Origin: CAYTGR01 sp964437445
GTDB lineage: Bacteria; Chloroflexota; Anaerolineae; B4-G1; SLSP01
Length of the DNA: 7,039 nucleotides
Assembly (NCBI GenBank): GCA_964437445.1
Contig: CAYTGR010000104.1
Coordinates: 1-7,039, forward strand
Direction of reading: 5' to 3'
Shown: one piece after another, positions 5,880-7,039 of the stretch
Numbering within the stretch: position 1 is the stretch's first letter
How the letters are laid out: every line of letters begins with the position of its first letter
Made by a program: the position numbers and the translations under genes
The notes under the pieces: generated by a model
Seen by the model: only the letters and a program-made list of their open reading frames with translations
Databases searched by the model: none
What the model was told of the DNA's origin: nothing

Positions 5880-5912
5880 GTCACTTGTTGCCACCTGGTG
5901 TCAAGTGGCGAC
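5880..5912. promoter_or_regulatory. Dyad-rich candidate operator or centromere site before the ParR-like gene
   Basis: Between the actin-like stop codon and the ParR-like start are nested symmetries: CACTTG (5882-5887) with CAAGTG (5902-5907), and TTGCCACC (5888-5895) with GGTGTCAA (5897-5904), seven of eight positions paired about a central T, with a further GTGGCGAC half-site. Type II partition systems place ParR-binding repeats near parMR, usually upstream of parM and in arrays; this single cluster could instead be an autoregulatory operator or an mRNA hairpin. Confidence 0.4.
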
Positions 5913-5932
5913 AAAGGCCGGAAAGGGGAGCG

Positions 5933-6289
5933 ATGGTCAGAAAACCCAAAGTTCGTAGAGAAGCCGTGCGTTTTTATCCAGGGCCGGATGATGACCTGCT
6001 CCAGTGGCTCGCCACGTTGGACACCTTGCCGTTTGGTGGGAAGGGGCAGGCCATCAAAGAGGTGCTGCGGCGAGGGTTGGGGAGTGAACCGGCGGCAGCG
6101 ACCCCGGCGGCGCCGGCGGCCGTGGACCTCAGCGGTTGGCTGCCCGAAATCCGCCGCGCCCTGGCTGCCGAATTGGATCAGCGCCAGTTCACCGCCGCCG
6201 GGACGCCGCCCGTCGCCCACCCCGACGAGGCGGCGGAGGCGGAGGCGCTGCTGGCCCAACTCACGGCTAACCTGATTCTGGAAGATTAG
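5933..6289 (+). CDS. ParR-like ribbon-helix-helix partition adaptor
   Basis: A 118-residue protein whose N-terminal 50 residues fit a ribbon-helix-helix fold: strand REAVRFYPG, helix DDDLLQWLATLD, turn TLPFGGKG and helix QAIKEVLRRGL. The G-K-x-x-A-I-K-E-V-L pattern is characteristic of ParR/StbB-type centromere-binding proteins. An Ala/Pro linker (residues 51-64) leads to an acidic C-terminal part that is mostly helical (SGWLPEIRRALAAELDQ, then EAAEAEALLAQL), the region which in ParR proteins contacts the filament end. The ATG at 5933 is preferred to the upstream start at 5885 because GGAAAGGGGAG precedes it and the longer form adds residues lying in the dyad; the gap of two bases is short. 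Placed directly after the actin-like gene, it is the expected partner in a type II partition system. The partition role is inferred from fold and context. Confidence 0.77.
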   Translation: MVRKPKVRREAVRFYPGPDDDLLQWLATLDTLPFGGKGQAIKEVLRRGLGSEPAAATPAAPAAVDLSGWLPEIRRALAAELDQRQFTAAGTPPVAHPDEAAEAEALLAQLTANLILED

Positions 6290-6580
6290 ATGAAATACCG
6301 CTTGGACCCAACGGCGGGGCCTTTTGTCGACGCCGACCGGTTGCGCCAGGTCCGGCACTGGCGTGGCCTGACCGCGCGGGAAGTGGCCGCCGCCGCCGAG
6401 ATTTCGCTACGCCAGCTCCAGCGGCTGGAAAGCGGGCAGCGACCCTATGTGGCAGCGGTGACGTTGGCCCGCCTGGCTGCGGCCTTGGGGACCACCCTGG
6501 AATACCTGCTGGGCATGACCGAGGACCCGGCTCCGCTGCCGGGATGGGGGGAGCCTCCCGATGCGACGCAGCTCGGCTAA
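6290..6580 (+). CDS. XRE-family helix-turn-helix regulator (second copy)
   Basis: A 96-residue XRE-type DNA-binding protein; the HTH domain spans about residues 17-75 (LRQVRHWRGLTAREVAAAA, ISLRQLQRLESGQRP, VAAVTLARLAAALGTTLEYL). The ATG follows the ParR-like TAG stop without a single intervening base, and no clear ribosome binding site is present, so translation is probably coupled. Its last 20 bases overlap the next gene. It is a paralogue of the protein at 2539: both have R-P-x-VAAVTLARLA, a Y-L-x-G-x-T-(D/E)-(D/N)-PAP block and similar length, but they differ in the putative recognition helix (ISLRQLQRLES versus LTARHIWRLEG), so they may bind different or partly shared operators. Likely roles are control of partition or replication genes, or interplay with the first copy. 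Confidence 0.85.
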   Translation: MKYRLDPTAGPFVDADRLRQVRHWRGLTAREVAAAAEISLRQLQRLESGQRPYVAAVTLARLAAALGTTLEYLLGMTEDPAPLPGWGEPPDATQLG

Positions 6581-7039
6581 AGGTCACTGGACCGGTCTGC
6601 CGCCGCGCGGCTACTATCGGGCAGCGGTCAGCCCTTTGTTGGAGCCAACCCTGAGCGACAAGGCCTTTCGGCTGTACCACGTGATCGCGGCTTACAGCTG
6701 GCAGTTTCATCCTGAACAGAAGAATCCTGATCCGGCGGCAGCGGCGCGGTGCGCCGCCATGTTATGCGATCTGACCGATACGCAGTTGGGGGAATTATTG
6801 GATTGCTCGCGGCAGTGGGTTGCCCGGCTCCTCGGCGAATTGCAGAGCCACGGACTGATTGCGGTGCACACCGCCTCCGATGGCCGCCGACTGTTAGAGC
6901 CGCGTGGCACGGACTTTTTTGCGGAGCCTTCCGCCTCCTGGCCCGCCCCGTTGAAAGCCGCGGGCGAGTGTCCCCCCGGTCAGCCAGCGTTAACTCCAGT
7001 TGACACTGAGCGTCCACCTGGCCGGTCAGCGTTAACTCC
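6561..7039 (+). CDS. Winged-helix protein, possible replication initiator (partial, runs off the right edge)
   Basis: Open from the ATG at 6561 to the window end, at least 159 residues. A ribosome binding site, GGGGGGAG (6546-6553), lies seven bases upstream, inside the preceding gene. Residues about 31-115 look like an HTH_36-type winged helix as found at the front of plasmid and phage replication proteins: LSDKAFRLYHVIAAYSW, then LTDTQLGELLDCSRQWVARL, then LGELQSHGLIAVH and a basic wing SDGRRLLEPRG. The segment after residue 120 is low-complexity, Pro-rich, and enters a 14-residue repeat (PPG-x-x-ALTPVDTER, then PPG-x-x-ALT) at the edge. As last visible gene of a partition and DNA-pump operon, a replication initiator is the most natural guess, but a transcription factor is equally compatible with the visible part. 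Overlap with the XRE gene suggests translational coupling. Confidence 0.72.
   Translation, partial: MRRSSAKGHWTGLPPRGYYRAAVSPLLEPTLSDKAFRLYHVIAAYSWQFHPEQKNPDPAAAARCAAMLCDLTDTQLGELLDCSRQWVARLLGELQSHGLIAVHTASDGRRLLEPRGTDFFAEPSASWPAPLKAAGECPPGQPALTPVDTERPPGRSALT
6974..7039 (+). repeat. 42-bp in-frame repeat starting at the right edge
   Basis: AGCGTTAACTCC occurs at 6986-6997 and again at 7028-7039, exactly 42 bases apart, with GGTCAG just before both. At protein level it is a 14-residue unit, PPG-x-x-ALTPVDTER, beginning a second copy where the window ends. Within the first unit, CAGCGTTAAC and GTTGACACTG form an imperfect inverted repeat around TCCA. Iterons inside or near a rep gene, or a repetitive protein linker, are both possible. 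Confidence 0.55.

Noticed and set aside
5876..5959. 27-codon ORF overlapping the actin-like stop codon
   Set aside because: Too short, no ribosome binding site of its own, and it covers the dyad site and the start of the ParR-like gene in another frame.
5681..6358. Minus-strand frame of 225 codons spanning three genes
   Set aside because: It crosses the actin-like/ParR junction and ParR/XRE junction, all of which are well supported on the plus strand.
1..7039. CRISPR array, tRNA or rRNA genes
   Set aside because: No regularly spaced repeats of CRISPR type and no tRNA- or rRNA-like segments were seen on either strand.

Overview
This is a GC-rich window (by eye about 65% G+C) that reads as the junction between a bacterial chromosome region and a mobile, plasmid-like element. 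The RHS fragment, the two small XRE regulators and the high third-position GC fit a Chloroflexota-type (Anaerolineae/Caldilineae-like) genome. That assignment is an inference from protein style; there is no rRNA or other marker here.

Left part (1-890): the first codons of a leftward gene run off the left edge. A stretch with little firm coding follows, then a very good sigma70-type promoter (416-444), then an RHS core fragment cut at both ends. Next (854-1787, minus strand) lies an XerC/D-type tyrosine recombinase that carries all the expected catalytic residues but is split by a one-base frameshift. Its 3' end faces the broken end of the RHS fragment. Upstream of the recombinase are a hydrophobic reading frame without a convincing start and, on the plus strand, an unrecognised 57-residue ORF with a good ribosome binding site. 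A gene-poor stretch (2265-2538) holds a long nested hairpin and a strong intrinsic terminator that insulates what follows.

Right part (2539-7039): a co-directional, tightly packed set of seven genes: XRE regulator, FtsK/HerA-like DNA translocase, two-helix membrane protein, ParM-like actin ATPase, ribbon-helix-helix ParR-like protein, second XRE regulator, and a winged-helix protein that runs off the right edge and may be a replication initiator. Together they look like a DNA pumping, segregation and replication-control cassette of a plasmid or integrative element. The combination of an FtsK-type pump, a possible initiator and a tyrosine recombinase recalls actinobacterial AICE-type elements, but no relaxase is visible and the element's ends are not established.

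The most interesting observation is the actin-like protein. Its phosphate-1 hairpin (DPGFGGFK), which in ParM, MreB, FtsA and Hsp70 is at the extreme N-terminus, is here at the extreme C-terminus, and the N-terminus starts exactly where the chain would continue after that hairpin. An in-frame stop just upstream rules out a missed N-terminal extension. The gene therefore appears to encode a circularly permuted actin-fold filament protein, paired with its own ParR-like partner and a dyad-rich site between the two genes.
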